NCBI GenBank assembly: GCA_016803235.1
Contig: JADCLI010000002.1
Span: forward strand, 1 to 64,000
DNA length: 64,000 bases
DNA from: Pimelobacter simplex
GTDB lineage: Bacteria > Actinomycetota > Actinomycetes > Propionibacteriales > Nocardioidaceae
Reading direction: 5' to 3'
The notes under the pieces are model-generated. The model was not told the DNA's origin. It was given only the letters and a program-made list of their open reading frames with translations, and did not search any database. Each line of letters starts with the position of its first letter. Position 1 is the first letter of the stretch. Below, one piece after another: positions 25,496 through 34,205 of the stretch. A program made the position numbers and the translations under genes.

Positions 25496-26275
25496 GTGAC
25501 GCTTAAACCCAACCTCGGTCCCGATACCTGGGCCCAGGAGCCCGACGGATCTATTTTCGTCTTTCTCGATGAGGCCTATGCGCCATACGTGGCTTACGCG
25601 GGCGTAGTGCTCGAGGCCTCAGATGCACAGAGGCTGGAGAGGAAGATTGAAGAAGATTTTGAGCGGATGCGTGGCTGGCATCACCTGAAGGGTTTGCCGA
25701 GTTTCGAAAAGTTTCGCGCGCGCGGATTCCACGCTTCAGAGAACCCACCCGAGATCCAGGCTGCATTTATCGCCTTCTTGTCAGAAACATTGAATTTCAA
25801 GTCCATGATCGTCTACAGCGACCGCTCTGAGCGACCGGATCTCAGCGACAAGAAACGCCTGATGATTGTCCTTGATCATCTAGTGAGAGACATTTTGAGA
25901 AAGTATCGGCGACGACCGAAGGTGGTTCTCTATTTCGAGTCGGCACAGGCGATGGACCCGTTCATCCACAGGGTGGCCATCCGGGCCGCCCGCGCGGAAT
26001 CTAACGGGAAACAGAGGGTGGAAATACGTTTCGGAACAAAGCGCGATCCCGACCTCCTGGCTGTCCCAGACTACGTGCTGCGCGTCTTTGGAAAGTGGAA
26101 ATACTCCTTCGATGATCTGCCGCTCATTCTGGATCGCCTAGATCATCGGGCCCGCGCGGTCGCGACGATCGCTGGATCGATCTCGATGGCCAAGCTGATC
26201 GACCGGCCCTACCACGAGACCAACCCGGTCATCGAAGTAATCCGAAGGCATACTTTGACACCACCAGACTGTTAG
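25496..26275 (+). CDS. DUF3800 protein, probable retron accessory protein
   Basis: This 259-residue DUF3800 family protein has the N-terminal acidic signature IFVFLDEAYAP followed by YVAYAGVVLEA. Other family blocks are MIVYSDRS, LIVLDHLVRDI-type helices (MIVLDHLVRDILRKY) and a later acidic strand VVLYFESAQAMD. DUF3800 has an RNase H-like look and is suspected to be a nuclease. DUF3800 proteins are among the accessory proteins described beside retron reverse transcriptases (recalled as type VII). GTG at 25496 begins the conserved part; the earlier in-frame codons have no family resemblance. The gene ends 103 bases before the reverse transcriptase, and a folded RNA candidate fills the gap. GC is lower than in the core genes. 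Confidence 0.8.
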   Translation: MTLKPNLGPDTWAQEPDGSIFVFLDEAYAPYVAYAGVVLEASDAQRLERKIEEDFERMRGWHHLKGLPSFEKFRARGFHASENPPEIQAAFIAFLSETLNFKSMIVYSDRSERPDLSDKKRLMIVLDHLVRDILRKYRRRPKVVLYFESAQAMDPFIHRVAIRAARAESNGKQRVEIRFGTKRDPDLLAVPDYVLRVFGKWKYSFDDLPLILDRLDHRARAVATIAGSISMAKLIDRPYHETNPVIEVIRRHTLTPPDC

Positions 26276-26283
26276 GATTGCCT

Positions 26284-26365
26284 GGCGCCGAGGGTGGTGC
26301 CATGTGGCGTGCGAGTTCGCACGCGTTAGGATTCGGTAACAGGCGCGGGGCCCACCCTCGGTCGC
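26284..26365 (+). ncRNA. Candidate compact retron RNA (msr-msd-like) before the reverse transcriptase
   Basis: The 103-base gap between DUF3800 and the reverse transcriptase is highly structured. CCGAGGGTGG (26288-26297) pairs perfectly with CCACCCTCGG (26352-26361). Flanking GCG/CGC and GCC/GGC pairs extend it to about 16 pairs with single bulged bases. Inside, GCGTGCGA (26307-26314) pairs with TCGCACGC (26317-26324). The motif GTTAGGATT occurs twice, at 26271-26279 and 26325-26333; TTAGG resembles the TTAGC branch site of known retrons. At about 82 bases it is shorter than known retron RNAs, which are usually 100-200 bases, so its true ends may reach into the flanking genes. Confidence 0.5.
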
Positions 26366-26378
26366 ACTGGATGGATTA

Positions 26379-27356
26379 ATGATCGATGCGGACTCGCTGG
26401 CACAAGCCAGCGGCATGACAGCGGGCTACCTCGCCCATCTAGGCGACTTGGTGCAGAATGGCACGGGCTATTCACATGTAGTCATCCCTCAAAAGAGGCG
26501 CCGCCCTAGGGAAGTTCTAATCCCGTCAGTCGCACTGGACCGCGCGCTGAAGCAACTGCGCATAGGGCTCGAAGGGAGATCTTCCTACGAACCGCACGAC
26601 GCGGTTCACGGCTTCGTCGCCGGGCGAGACATCGTCACGAATGCATCCCAGCATCTTGGTCAGGACGTCGTCCTGAGGGTCGACCTCGCCGACTTCTTTG
26701 GTTCAATCGACCGAGACCGACTGAAGTCGTCGCTCGGTAGCGCGGGCTTCGCACCGTCAAGCGCCGAGATGATCGCCAATGTCGCGCTCGTCAATGGCGC
26801 CTTGGCCCAGGGGTTCAGCACGAGTCCCCTCCTATCGAACATGTCGTTTCAAAATACCGACAAGATGATTAGCGACCTCGCCAACCAGAAGTCGGTAACC
26901 TATACACGATATGTCGATGATCTCGTGTTCTCTGGAGACATGTACGCCGTCACTGACGACCTCTCCAACGCGATCGAGACACTCCTGCAGGAGGAGGGGT
27001 GGAAGGTAAATATCCGAAAGACTCGATTTATGCGACGCGGCAAATCGCAATATGTGACTGGCCTCTATGTGGGGGACGCGGACAGGCCGCACATTCCCCG
27101 AGGCATGAAGAAGAGGCTTCGCCGTGAAGTCTATTTCGCTTCGAGATACGGGCTGACGGACGCCCGACAGCACTCGCCGACCCCGATGGACCCCAAGCGC
27201 CTCGGCGGGTGGGTTCACTTCGCGGCGTACGCGGATCCCGTTTTCGGGTTGCCACTGCGCGAGACCTGGCGGGCCGCAGTGCGGAGCGACCCACCGCCGG
27301 AAAGCCGGACTTGGGACTCGGTGCTCGCCGACATCGGGTTCCCGGAGGACTGGTAG
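26379..27356 (+). CDS. Retron-type reverse transcriptase
   Basis: This 325-residue reverse transcriptase carries the two hallmarks of retron enzymes: NAxxH as NASQH (residues 88-92) and VTG in QYVTGLYVGD (226-228). Catalytic blocks are RVDLADFFGSI (101-110), AQGFSTSPLLSNM (143-155) and the active site RYVDDLVFSG (177-186). It should make a branched RNA-DNA hybrid from an adjoining non-coding RNA; retrons are anti-phage systems in which the RT-DNA controls an effector. The likely partner is the DUF3800 protein upstream. ATG at 26379 is preceded by an alternative ATG at 26373 out of frame. GC is lower than in the core. Confidence 0.93.
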   Translation: MIDADSLAQASGMTAGYLAHLGDLVQNGTGYSHVVIPQKRRRPREVLIPSVALDRALKQLRIGLEGRSSYEPHDAVHGFVAGRDIVTNASQHLGQDVVLRVDLADFFGSIDRDRLKSSLGSAGFAPSSAEMIANVALVNGALAQGFSTSPLLSNMSFQNTDKMISDLANQKSVTYTRYVDDLVFSGDMYAVTDDLSNAIETLLQEEGWKVNIRKTRFMRRGKSQYVTGLYVGDADRPHIPRGMKKRLRREVYFASRYGLTDARQHSPTPMDPKRLGGWVHFAAYADPVFGLPLRETWRAAVRSDPPPESRTWDSVLADIGFPEDW

Positions 27357-27707
27357 CGGGGTGGGTTCCCGCACCGGCCGACCGGACGGTCGATCATCAC
27401 TTGAAAAAAGCAACGGAACTCGGGCGGGTGTGAGGCTCGCGCAGGGGACCGGGACCTTGCATGAGTCGCGTCCGGCGTGTTCGCGGGTCTGGTTCAGTCA
27501 GGTGTAGTTGCGGTCGGACCTGTCTCTGCCAAGATCCGTTGCCGCGTCTTGGGCCCGGCAATGCAGAGGCACCCATAAGACCGCTGATGGCGTGAGGGTC
27601 TACTGCACCTTCCAGTGTCAGCACCGCCTAGCCCATTCCGCCGCCTGCGGGGCAACCGACCGGCCTTGGCCCCAAAGCACCGATTGCTGTCGGCGTTCGC
27701 CCCTAGG
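27357..27707. other. Intergenic region after the retron
   Basis: No convincing gene is visible in these 351 bases. The right end has CCTAGGGT (27702-27709), a -10-like element (TAGGGT) 7 bases before the GTG start at 27717, suggesting a leaderless promoter for the next gene. Confidence 0.45.
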
Positions 27708-27716
27708 GTGAACGCC

Positions 27717-28325
27717 GTGCCCATCGAGCAATGGTTGACCGGCGTCATCAGCCTCATGGCCGCTGCCATCGGCGCAGGCGCCGCCATTGGCGCCCAGGCC
27801 ATTCACCTGCGAGAGGGCCGGAAAGCAGACGCAGAACGGGAACGGAAACACGCCGTCGAGGAGGTTCTCGTCCGGGCCGGGGCGATCGACTTGCGGGCAC
27901 ACGAAATGACCGTGCTCGCGGCGACCACTGGGTCACTCAACGGCACCTTGGCACGGGTTCTGGGAATCATTGTTCCGCTCGACTACGCGGACATGTTCGA
28001 CAAGCTGAACCACGAAGCCAACGCACTCAGTCGTGCCTCGGCCCAGGTCTGGCTGTTTGGCGACGACCAGACGGTCAGGTTGACCAACGCCGTGACGCTG
28101 GCCGCCAGCGCTGTGATCGGGGCACACACCCGGCCGAGGACGCACTGGATCTTGAACCTGTTTCGGGTTGCGCTGCTCGGCAAGACATCCCGAGACGACG
28201 AAGGCGTCGAGACCACCCGGCAGGCGCTCGCGAACGCGCGACGCGATTTGGTCGACCATACGCGACGGCACTTGAACCTCGAAGACATCGACCTGTTTGC
28301 ACTTCCAGTCGTTCAGGACCACTGA
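27717..28325 (+). CDS. Single-pass membrane protein with helical cytoplasmic domain, unknown function
   Basis: This 202-residue protein starts VPIEQWLTGVISLMAAAIGA. One membrane helix (residues 5-27) is followed by a charged helix (LREGRKADAERERKHAVEEVL) and a mostly helical domain. No family was recognised. The GTG at 27717 lies 7 bases after a -10-like TAGGGT, so a leaderless start is likely; the GTG at 27708 overlaps that element. The same plan (short N-terminal membrane helix, then a charged helical tail) recurs in this island at 33663-34115 and 39591-40083. Confidence 0.55.
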   Translation: MPIEQWLTGVISLMAAAIGAGAAIGAQAIHLREGRKADAERERKHAVEEVLVRAGAIDLRAHEMTVLAATTGSLNGTLARVLGIIVPLDYADMFDKLNHEANALSRASAQVWLFGDDQTVRLTNAVTLAASAVIGAHTRPRTHWILNLFRVALLGKTSRDDEGVETTRQALANARRDLVDHTRRHLNLEDIDLFALPVVQDH

Positions 28326-28427
28326 CCGTATGCACCCGGCCGCTCGGCGTCGGGGCACGTCTTTTCGCCGCGGTACGGCCACGTCACAACCAGCGCACGT
28401 CCCGAACCGGCGCCTTAGCCTCGTGAT

Positions 28428-29111
28428 TCAGTTGGCCTTCGGGCCGATTTTGATCGGTGTGGAGGACGTGCGGCGCATCTCAGAAGTCCACTCGGCCACC
28501 TCGCCCTCGTGCCAGAACCACTCGCCACGGTCCCGGTATGCCGAGAATCGCTCGTGCAGCTCGGCCTCGCAGTCGTAAGGAATTGTGAACAACAGGTCGA
28601 ATGGGCCAATCACCATGCCATCGGGCATCGTCGCCCCGCCGTTCTTGAGCGACTTCAGGCGAGACGGGATGTTAGTTGACTTCCCGATCTTTACCCAACG
28701 GCCGCGTTCAATTACGTAGACCTGCGAAACCGGGCGAGGCCGGGCTGCGACAGGAGAGGCTGGCTCCTCCGGGTTCGCAGCGGCGCACTCGGCGAGAGCA
28801 GCGTCGCTCATCAGGGGCCCATCCCCGTCGATGACCGCGACCGTTGCCACGACGATGCCGCCCGCCGCGTCGATCATTCCCTCGGCCGCCTGCTCCGCGT
28901 GGCTATCGCACAACCAAATCGTGCCGCCGCCGTACCAGTCGCCACTGTTGCCTCGAGCCGGATTGCGACGGCACATCTGCTCCTCCCGCGCATCCCACGC
29001 TCCGCACTTCACGCCGGACACGACCTGCACCCACACGGACGGCTGCTCAGCCTGAGCGCCGTTCATGACCTTGTCCTGCACGTGGCTGACCGTAGACCTT
29101 CCGGCCGACAC
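28428..29111 (-). CDS. T5orf172/GIY-YIG-like nuclease-domain protein
   Basis: This 227-residue protein has an N-terminal cysteine-bearing part (CGAWDAREEQMCRRNP and WLCDSHAEQAAEG, resembling a treble-clef or zinc ribbon) and a C-terminal T5orf172 domain. The C-terminal domain reads VYVIERGRWVKIGKSTNIP (132-150) and RLKSLKNG, then AELHERFSAYRDRGEWFW and a WTSEMRR helix. T5orf172 belongs to the GIY-YIG nuclease superfamily and is common in phages and mobile elements; the catalytic Arg and Glu equivalents seem present. The target is unknown. ATG at 29111 is used; an internal ATG 16 codons in (29063) is an alternative start. Confidence 0.75.
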   Translation of the reverse strand: MSAGRSTVSHVQDKVMNGAQAEQPSVWVQVVSGVKCGAWDAREEQMCRRNPARGNSGDWYGGGTIWLCDSHAEQAAEGMIDAAGGIVVATVAVIDGDGPLMSDAALAECAAANPEEPASPVAARPRPVSQVYVIERGRWVKIGKSTNIPSRLKSLKNGGATMPDGMVIGPFDLLFTIPYDCEAELHERFSAYRDRGEWFWHEGEVAEWTSEMRRTSSTPIKIGPKAN

Positions 29112-29407
29112 AATCGGTCGGCACCATCGTTGGGGACGGCAGGTTCGTCGCTGAGGGCCTCCGCGATCAGGCCACCACTGCGATGGCGCAGACGGCCACG
29201 TCCTGCTGTTCTCCCAGCCGGCCGCCGCGGGACTCGACAGGGACGCTCACAGATCGCCAGACATGCCCCGAAATCGCGGCCAGGCCGAACTGCCCCTGAT
29301 TGCGTCAGATCGCCGCCTTTCGGCCGCAGTGACAACCCGGCCAGCGCCATTGTTTGAGCCCCGCGGGCTGGCTATACCGACGGGTTCCATTACGCAAGGC
29401 TGCTCCC

Positions 29408-30070
29408 GTGGAAAACGACCGCCCCGTGATTGCGCTGGTTCGATACATGATCATTCAGGCAGCTCGAGACGGCGAGATCCAGCTCGTCAACCAACCTCAC
29501 GAGAAGTTGCGCCAAGACATCATCCGCTGGATGCATGACCTCGCAAAGTCCGAGTGGCAGGCGGCGATCCAATCCGAGCATCAGCCGACGTTGATCCAAG
29601 CTGCCATGAGGTTCGTCGACGAGGACGAGGTGGAGCTCGCGATCGTCATGTATGCGACGGCTGTCGAGCACTGGCTCAACGGCATGCTCGAGATCGGCTT
29701 GAAGCGACGCGGGGAGCAGCTCGACCAGACGACCGAGAGAGGATCACTGGAGCACAAGCTGACGACGAGATGGCCCGAGTTGTTGGGAGTGGAATTTCCC
29801 GACAAGTTGCAGCATTCGATCCTCGCCTTGGCACGCGCCCGCAACAACTTCGTCCACTACAAGTGGCCAACGCACTCCGAGTACCAGCACGACACACATC
29901 TGACGCGGACCACGGTGATCGCTCGCGACGCTCCGCAGATCCTCGCCGCGCTGCGCGATCTTGAGGATTCGATCGTCTTCAACGGAGAGCGGGAGCGGCT
30001 CGACCGCATCCTGGACGAGATGGAGTTGTTTGACGTCCGCGCACCTGACTCCGCTGACGAGTCGGCCTGA
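29408..30070 (+). CDS. HEPN-like protein of unknown function
   Basis: The 220-residue product is all-helical by eye. The stretch LARARNNFVHYKW contains an R-x4-H motif (Arg145, His150), the signature of HEPN-fold RNases, preceded by helices such as VELAIVMYATAVEHWLNGMLE and a Glu/Lys-rich connector. HEPN proteins often cleave RNA in toxin-antitoxin and phage-defence systems. No obvious antitoxin gene adjoins it; the divergent neighbours are the T5orf172 and FRG genes. The start is GTG at 29408 (VENDRPVIALVRYMI), since the upstream codons look non-coding. The identification rests on one motif and the helical profile. Confidence 0.5.
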   Translation: MENDRPVIALVRYMIIQAARDGEIQLVNQPHEKLRQDIIRWMHDLAKSEWQAAIQSEHQPTLIQAAMRFVDEDEVELAIVMYATAVEHWLNGMLEIGLKRRGEQLDQTTERGSLEHKLTTRWPELLGVEFPDKLQHSILALARARNNFVHYKWPTHSEYQHDTHLTRTTVIARDAPQILAALRDLEDSIVFNGERERLDRILDEMELFDVRAPDSADESA

Positions 30071-30167
30071 ACTCGCGAGGAGGCGGCTCGCGGTTCAATG
30101 TCGGTCATTCCGCCGCGAAGCGGCCACATCACGCCGCCGCACATACCGCTGATTATCGCCATCCGTG

Positions 30168-31733
30168 TCAGTTCGGCGACGTGCTCCACGGCTCTCCGAG
30201 CGGATCGACACCATCGGGATCTGCCCAGTAGAGGGCGTAGTGGCCGCCGGAGTTCCTCTGAATGAAGGCTTCTTCCGTCGCAACACCTTCGAGGTAGGAG
30301 TGAAGCCACGGTGCATGTTGGGCGATAGCAACCAGTTCACAGAAGCCGCACCACCTCTTATCCGTGCCGCCGCTGCATTCATGCCGCTGGAGCGTCGCGA
30401 GGTCCTGGCCGAGTGCACCGTTTACCTGCAGACCCGGGTCTTCCAAATCGGGATAGACCAACAAGGCGCCGTCCTGGAACTCCTGAACGAGGCGAAATCG
30501 CAAGGCTCCGTCCGCGGACTGCTCAAGGACGTACCCACGCATGAGGGGGTAGGGGTCGGTATACACCAAGAACGGCGTCACGTCGCGGAGCACATGACTA
30601 CGCAGAAATAGGCGCTTACCTGGCCAGGCAGCCAGGTCGGGCGACGGGGAAGCCGCGTCTGGACTGAGTGCTCTGGCGAGGGCACGATCAGCCAAGCGGT
30701 CCGTTTCGGCGGCGTCGTTGCCTTCTCGGAGGTGTGCCGGCTTGAAGATGTCTCGTGGTGCTCCCCCTGGGCCAGTGATAGGAAGCTCGACGGTCGAATC
30801 GGTGAACCCCATGCATGTGAGGCACCGAGTGGTCGTGCCCCTCACAGCCCTCTTGAGGAGCGAGGGGATGTGGTCAGTCATCGAGGGGCTGTTGTAAAGC
30901 GGCACCCCAAAGGCATCCACCGCTACCTGGAGATGGTGGTCACCTTGATCGTCGCCCGGCTCCGCGACTCGAGGAAGCTGCAGCAAGAGCGCGTACATGG
31001 GGTCATCGTCAGGACCAGGGAACAGGTACTTGGTGGTCAGGAGTTCTCCGCTGGCACTGCGCAACTTTTTGACATCTGCGGCCATGCCCGGCGCGAGGTC
31101 GATGTGAGCGATCTGGATACCCGAATAGTCGTGGTCTGTCGTGGGGAAGAGGCCGGCGCCTTGCTGGCGTCGAACACGTTCGGCTGATTCCGGTGCATGG
31201 TGTTGGAGGTCGACGAAGAGCGGGCTGCTTGGCTCGACGGCGTAGACGAAGATGTGCCCTGGCGCTTCCGCCCGGTCGTAATGTGCGATAGGCAGGTCGA
31301 GGGTGTTGATTGCTCCAAGCGGATGATCGACGTGCGTCTCATTCGGGCCGTGGGCCGGGATGAAATGCAGTCCATTCACCTGTCGGAACCGTCGGGTGGC
31401 GAACCACAGCGCAATATTCAGATCACTCGTGACATCGATGAACCAACTGCGGAAGCCGTAGTGCTGAAGGAGGCAACTGGCCGCGATCTCATCGACTCGG
31501 TGCGACGCCGCAGATGGCGGGGCGGCAGCCAGGACGGCCTTCTTCCACAGATCGCGTTGGTAGCGGACTCGGATCCTGCCAGCAGCCTCAGAAGGCGTGC
31601 GAAGCTCGCTGGGCTGCGGCGGATGGTTGTGCACCTGTCCACGGAAGTAGAGCTGCAGCCCGGGGTTGCCAGCTGCTAACTCCGCGCACTGGTGCTCGAG
31701 CTCAGCCCGCGTGGCCGCGGTCAACTCTTTCAT
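30168..31733 (-). CDS. FRG-domain protein
   Basis: This 521-residue protein has the FRG domain at its N-terminus: LYFRGQ (29-33 region), then a helical spacer and the core LLQHYGFRSWFIDVTSDLNI at about 89-108, with ALWFATRRF next. FRG proteins are widespread in defence islands and phages and resemble ADP-ribosyltransferase- or RNase-like folds; the activity is unproven. The long C-terminal half is of unknown fold and has cysteine pairs CLTCMG and CGFC that may bind zinc. ATG at 31733 has AGAGGTGG upstream. It is convergent with the HEPN-like gene at 29408 and divergent from the gene at 31896. Confidence 0.8.
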   Translation of the reverse strand: MKELTAATRAELEHQCAELAAGNPGLQLYFRGQVHNHPPQPSELRTPSEAAGRIRVRYQRDLWKKAVLAAAPPSAASHRVDEIAASCLLQHYGFRSWFIDVTSDLNIALWFATRRFRQVNGLHFIPAHGPNETHVDHPLGAINTLDLPIAHYDRAEAPGHIFVYAVEPSSPLFVDLQHHAPESAERVRRQQGAGLFPTTDHDYSGIQIAHIDLAPGMAADVKKLRSASGELLTTKYLFPGPDDDPMYALLLQLPRVAEPGDDQGDHHLQVAVDAFGVPLYNSPSMTDHIPSLLKRAVRGTTTRCLTCMGFTDSTVELPITGPGGAPRDIFKPAHLREGNDAAETDRLADRALARALSPDAASPSPDLAAWPGKRLFLRSHVLRDVTPFLVYTDPYPLMRGYVLEQSADGALRFRLVQEFQDGALLVYPDLEDPGLQVNGALGQDLATLQRHECSGGTDKRWCGFCELVAIAQHAPWLHSYLEGVATEEAFIQRNSGGHYALYWADPDGVDPLGEPWSTSPN

Positions 31734-31895
31734 CGTCCACCTCTCTCGATAACCACCTTCGCCGTGGGCCTACTCGGTGACGTAGTCAGGCACGTCACCA
31801 AAGCACCGAGGTGGGCCTCCTGCAAGCCATTGGGACATCGGACTTGCCCCATATCGCCGCGAATCGACAGGTCATGCAGGAACTTGTCAGCGTGA

Positions 31896-32612
31896 GTGAG
31901 ACAATTGACGACTGCGATCGACCAAGATGTCAGCGATCGGTTAGCCAAGAAGGAGGCTGCCGAGACCCGGGGTGGTGACGTGAGATCAGAGGATAACCTT
32001 GCGGATCGTCTTGCTGGTGACGCCTTCGGGACGCTTGTCCCAGGTGCCAACGCGATCGGCGAGCAGGTGGCGGGCTTGGTTCGCCGAGAGTGGGCTCGGC
32101 TCACATCACGGGCACTGACAGTCGCCGAAGTGCGCTCGGGCCTGACGCGCGAGGAGTTCGCAGATTGGGTTGAGGCGGAGCCTCAGGCAGTTCCGCTCTA
32201 CATGAAGGTCCTGTGGGCTGCAGGGATGAACGGTCATGACGCGACTCTGCGGGCGATGGGTGCCGTGCTCGGTGAGGCCGCCAACGCAACCGCACGCAAG
32301 GACGAGGAGGGTTTCGCTCGCGCTGAGTTGGCGCTGCAGGCGATGACCGATCTCGGCCCTCTGCACTTCAGGGTGCTGGCTGTGCTCGCCGACAGCGTCG
32401 TCGTTACCCAGCAAGACGGCGACAACTTCGGACAATTTGTGGCGAACTATGTGGCCACGAAGGCGGCGATGTCGGAGGTCGTGGTTGAGCACTGCCTGTT
32501 GAACCTCGCGAACAGTGGACTGACCACTCTGACATCCGTCTTCGGCGCCAACGCTTATCCCCTCACGGATCTCGGGCGTGCGGTCCTGAGGGCCGTTGAA
32601 GAGGTTGTTTGA
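31896..32612 (+). CDS. Hypothetical protein, helical
   Basis: This 238-residue protein is not recognised. It is hydrophilic and mainly helical, with an N-terminal glycine-rich part (RLAGDAFGTLVPGANAIGEQVAGLV) resembling a short amphipathic or membrane-associated segment. Its C-terminal half ends with NAYPLTDLGRAVLRAVEEV, which looks like a winged-helix end. GTG at 31896 is the first plausible start; GTG or TTG codons nearby cannot be ruled out. It is divergent from the FRG gene and convergent with the membrane gene at 32757. Its place among defence-type genes suggests an accessory role only by association. Confidence 0.45.
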   Translation: MRQLTTAIDQDVSDRLAKKEAAETRGGDVRSEDNLADRLAGDAFGTLVPGANAIGEQVAGLVRREWARLTSRALTVAEVRSGLTREEFADWVEAEPQAVPLYMKVLWAAGMNGHDATLRAMGAVLGEAANATARKDEEGFARAELALQAMTDLGPLHFRVLAVLADSVVVTQQDGDNFGQFVANYVATKAAMSEVVVEHCLLNLANSGLTTLTSVFGANAYPLTDLGRAVLRAVEEVV

Positions 32613-32756
32613 TTCGCGGTCGCTAGGGAGCCCGAGAGCCCGTCCGCATTTCCGCGCACACGCCGAACTATGACAGCTCACCTCGATCGTGCACGTCCGG
32701 ATCTGCCACTGAGCGTGCGCTCCAAGGAGTGTCTATCCCCCGCATTGGCGGCACGG

Positions 32757-33452
32757 CTAGCGGTTTCGACTGGCGTAGGCCTCGATCTCGCCACAGATAT
32801 TTACGTACTCCGCGAATTCTTCAGCGCACCATTCCAGGGTCTCCAAGCCAATCCGCTCGGAATGGAAGAGCCCCAGGTTCTTGTGGATCTTCGCGGAGCG
32901 CTCGTGCTCGAGGATGCCCAACAACTCCGGATCGAGGATCGGATACAACGCTGTGAGCTCGTCGTGAGCAGCACTCGACTGCTTGCCGACATGATCGATG
33001 TACTCGGCCCATGCCATCGGTTCTTCTTTGAGCTCGCCGCGCCGAACCATGACGATTCCCGTTGGTGCGGCCGTTGGAATCTGGCTGCACATCGATCGGA
33101 CCTCTTGCTCAGCGGCGGGGAACCCCACGTCCTGCCTGCCGGAGGCCTCCGCAAGGGTCGACTGCAGTCGTCTACCAACGTCAACCAGTCGCTGAAGTTT
33201 CGGCACCAGGACCGCATGCAGCTGCGCATCCCTCCTGCGCTGCGGACCTACTACAACGAGACGGTGAAAGATCCATGCTGCCGCATATGCCAGCCCTAGG
33301 TCGAAGAGGAGATCGCCGAGCTCCTCTCCATACTCGAACCGTTCCGGATACGGCCGTGCAGTGGTGATGGCCAAGACCGCGACCAACGAGATTGCAAGCC
33401 AGATGTTGATCCACGGATGAGACCGTCGTGCGAAGGGAGCGTCGGACGTCAT
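32757..33452 (-). CDS. Membrane protein with two N-terminal helices and cytoplasmic domain, unknown function
   Basis: This 231-residue protein has its likely ATG at 33452 (MTSDAPFARRSHP). Two membrane segments follow at about residues 15-32 (INIWLAISLVAVLAITTA) and 44-62 (LLFDLGLAYAAAWIFHRLVV). A cytoplasmic helical domain comes after, with charged segments and VGKQSSAAHDELTALYPIL. The earlier in-frame ATG at 33647 would add 65 poorly coded residues overlapping the neighbouring promoter and is rejected. No family was recognised; two-helix plus cytoplasmic-domain proteins are common effectors in defence loci, but nothing in this sequence proves that. Confidence 0.5.
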   Translation of the reverse strand: MTSDAPFARRSHPWINIWLAISLVAVLAITTARPYPERFEYGEELGDLLFDLGLAYAAAWIFHRLVVVGPQRRRDAQLHAVLVPKLQRLVDVGRRLQSTLAEASGRQDVGFPAAEQEVRSMCSQIPTAAPTGIVMVRRGELKEEPMAWAEYIDHVGKQSSAAHDELTALYPILDPELLGILEHERSAKIHKNLGLFHSERIGLETLEWCAEEFAEYVNICGEIEAYASRNR

Positions 33453-33662
33453 GGGCCCGAAGACTAGATGGGCCCGCAGCCGCATCGGCGAGTTTGTGGG
33501 ACTCCACACCTCTGCTGGCATGCCCGGTGAGCCCGCGTCCTTCCGCCGCAACTGGGCGAATGGTGAGAGATCCCGAGGATGGCAGAGCGCCCGCTTCGGT
33601 ATGCGGCGAGTCTTAGGCGCAGCGCCGGGAAGTGTCGGGGGCTTCACCTAGGGTGCGTTGGC

Positions 33663-34115
33663 GTGCAGGAACTCGCCACTTTCCTTGCCGGCATCACGGC
33701 AGTGCTAGTGCCGGTTGCGGCTCTCGCCAGCGAAGGGCGTCGTCGTCACCGTGCTGCGATCACCGAAACTTTGGCGCTGGCCGAGACCTTCCGCAATCGC
33801 GACACCGCTGTCGCTGCACGTCTTGACGCCCGGGCCCTCCAACTTGCCAACGATTACCTTGACGAGGTCGAACGGCAGCCACGGATGTATCCGAAGCTGG
33901 TGACGGCTGTGGCCGTCGTCTTCGGAATCAGCGTCACCTTCCTCCTCGGAACCGGCTCAAACGAAACAGATGGAAGCAGCCCTACTCTGGCCGCGGCCCG
34001 CGGGCTCCTAGCCGGTGCCATCGCGATTGGGATCCGACCGATAGTCGACGACGGATGGAACCGACTCATCGCTTGGGCAGCGCCACTACGGCGCCGCATC
34101 AGAGGTCTCCCCTAA
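33663..34115 (+). CDS. Small three-helix membrane protein, unknown function
   Basis: This 150-residue protein has an N-terminal membrane helix (VQELATFLAGITAVLVPVAA) and a charged helical stretch RRRHRAAITETLALAETFRN. Two more hydrophobic helices lie at about residues 78-95 and 110-125, and the C-terminus is basic. The GTG start at 33663 lies 8 bases after a -10-like TAGGGT (33649-33654), so the transcript is probably leaderless. It is divergent from the membrane protein gene at 32757-33452, with 210 bases between. No family was recognised. Confidence 0.5.
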   Translation: MQELATFLAGITAVLVPVAALASEGRRRHRAAITETLALAETFRNRDTAVAARLDARALQLANDYLDEVERQPRMYPKLVTAVAVVFGISVTFLLGTGSNETDGSSPTLAAARGLLAGAIAIGIRPIVDDGWNRLIAWAAPLRRRIRGLP

Positions 34116-34205
34116 CCCAGCTCGTGAGGAAGGTGCCTCCAAGGCGTCGAGCAGCCTCCGGTCCGCCTGAGAAAACCTGATGCCTCGCGTCACGCCGCCG
34201 CGTGA

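Noticed and set aside
30165..30611. Plus-strand frame antisense to the FRG gene
   Set aside because: It overlaps the FRG coding sequence, has no motif or plausible ribosome site and is a typical high-GC shadow frame.
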